A stretch of DNA of 13,426 nucleotides from Conexibacter sp. Lineage in GTDB: Bacteria > Actinomycetota > Thermoleophilia > Solirubrobacterales > Solirubrobacteraceae. Position numbers and translations under genes: made by a program. The notes beneath the pieces are model-generated. The model did not search any database and was not told the origin of the DNA. It saw only the letters and a list, made by a program, of their open reading frames with translations. This document shows positions 13,184 through 13,426 of the stretch, piece after piece (within the stretch, counting starts at the first letter, position 1; each line of letters starts with the position of its first letter). Location of the stretch: assembly GCA_025964295.1 (NCBI GenBank), contig JAOPZD010000321.1:1-13426 (forward strand), in the 5' to 3' direction.

Positions 13184-13392
13184 TCGTGGCCCAGGAGTCG
13201 CCGCCCAACGGCAGCTGGGGCGCGTCGCCGATCAACCGGGTCGTCCAGGAACACGTCGAGTGGCTCGACGCCCCGCCGACGCTTGTGGCGGCCGAGGAGA
13301 CCCCCGTCCCGTACGCCCGTGAGCTCGAGGCGGCCTGGATGCCGTCGGTCGAGCGCAGCGTGCAGACGGTCACGCGCGTGAGCGCGTACTGA
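13184..13392 (+). pseudogene. 3' fragment of 2-oxoacid dehydrogenase E1-beta (transketolase C-terminal domain)
   Basis: From the IS end the frame reads VAQESPPNGSWGAS, VVQEHVEWLDAPPTLV, EETPVPYARELEAAWMPSVE and ends SVQTVTRVSAY. This is the C-terminal domain of E1-beta subunits of pyruvate, branched-chain or acetoin dehydrogenase: the QE.P..G motif, LDAP, TPVPYA..LE and LPSVE-like patterns are characteristic. About 69 codons remain of some 320-340. The frame also runs back to a GTG at 13165 inside the IS repeat, so a short hybrid peptide could be made, but the thiamine-diphosphate-binding N-terminal domain is absent and no E1 activity is possible. Confidence 0.8.
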
Positions 13393-13403
13393 GGAGCCGG
13401 TCC

Positions 13404-13426
13404 ATGCCTGACGTCCGCATGCTGCG
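13404..13426 (+). CDS. probable dihydrolipoamide acyltransferase (E2), 5' end only
   Basis: ATG at 13404 opens MPDVRML and runs off the window. A GAGGAG ribosome binding site (13391-13396) overlaps the E1-beta stop, seven bases before the ATG. E2 lipoyl domains often begin MP.V.MP.L, and E2 normally follows E1-beta, so the identity rests mostly on position. Only seven codons are visible. Confidence 0.5.

Noticed and set aside
10062..13186. Composite transposon formed by the two IS3 elements around tetR
   Set aside because: The two elements have different terminal repeats and transposase sequences and lie in opposite orientation, and the first is dead, so they would not move together.
1..13426. 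CRISPR array, tRNA, rRNA, riboswitch, toxin-antitoxin or phage-defence system
   Set aside because: I saw no regularly spaced repeats, no cloverleaf or rRNA-like sequence and no defence-type domains. The window is metabolic genes plus IS elements.

Overview
The window is very GC-rich, with codons ending mostly in G or C, short intergenic gaps, GTGA/ATGA stop-start overlaps and apparently leaderless genes. This fits a high-GC actinobacterium; Thermoleophilia/Solirubrobacterales-like is possible, but the sequence alone does not settle the genus. It holds a fatty-acid/acyl-CoA oxidation gene cluster flanked on the right by two IS3-family elements.

Layout. 1-263 is the 3' end of an unrecognised gene (+). 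266-1450 is acyl-CoA dehydrogenase ACAD1 (+). It converges on a minus-strand operon read 5410 to 1510: etfB, etfA, then a membrane iron-sulfur oxidoreductase of the HdrD/EtfD type. These three are joined by ATGA and GTGA overlaps. Divergent from etfB lie ACAD2 (5578-6741), ACAD3 (6825-8018), ACAD4 (8114-9256) and an HSD10-like 3-hydroxyacyl-CoA dehydrogenase (9253-10026), all on +. Next come a decayed IS3-family element (10065-11143), a TetR-family regulator (11170-11814) and a second IS3-family element with both ends visible (11916-13183). Past its right end the host sequence resumes inside the 3' end of a 2-oxoacid dehydrogenase E1-beta gene, followed by the first codons of a probable E2 gene.

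How it works together (inference). The acyl-CoA dehydrogenases oxidise CoA thioesters and pass electrons to the ETF encoded next to them. The ETF would be reoxidised by the membrane Fe-S protein, which reduces quinone, so the cluster carries its own route from acyl-CoA to the respiratory chain. The SDR would do the later 3-hydroxyacyl-CoA oxidation. No enoyl-CoA hydratase, thiolase or acyl-CoA ligase is present in the window.

Regulation. Three near-palindromic 18-bp sites related to CTACCAATCGATTGGTAG lie in the etfB/ACAD2 divergent region (two sites) and just upstream of ACAD3 (one). A half-site lies at the start of the tetR gene. This is the most informative non-coding signal here and suggests one TetR regulon covering ETF, the Fe-S oxidoreductase and the dehydrogenases.

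Most distinctive protein feature: the Fe-S oxidoreductase keeps both ferredoxin-type [4Fe-4S] motifs, but its first CCG domain has lost every expected cysteine and its second lacks the last one.
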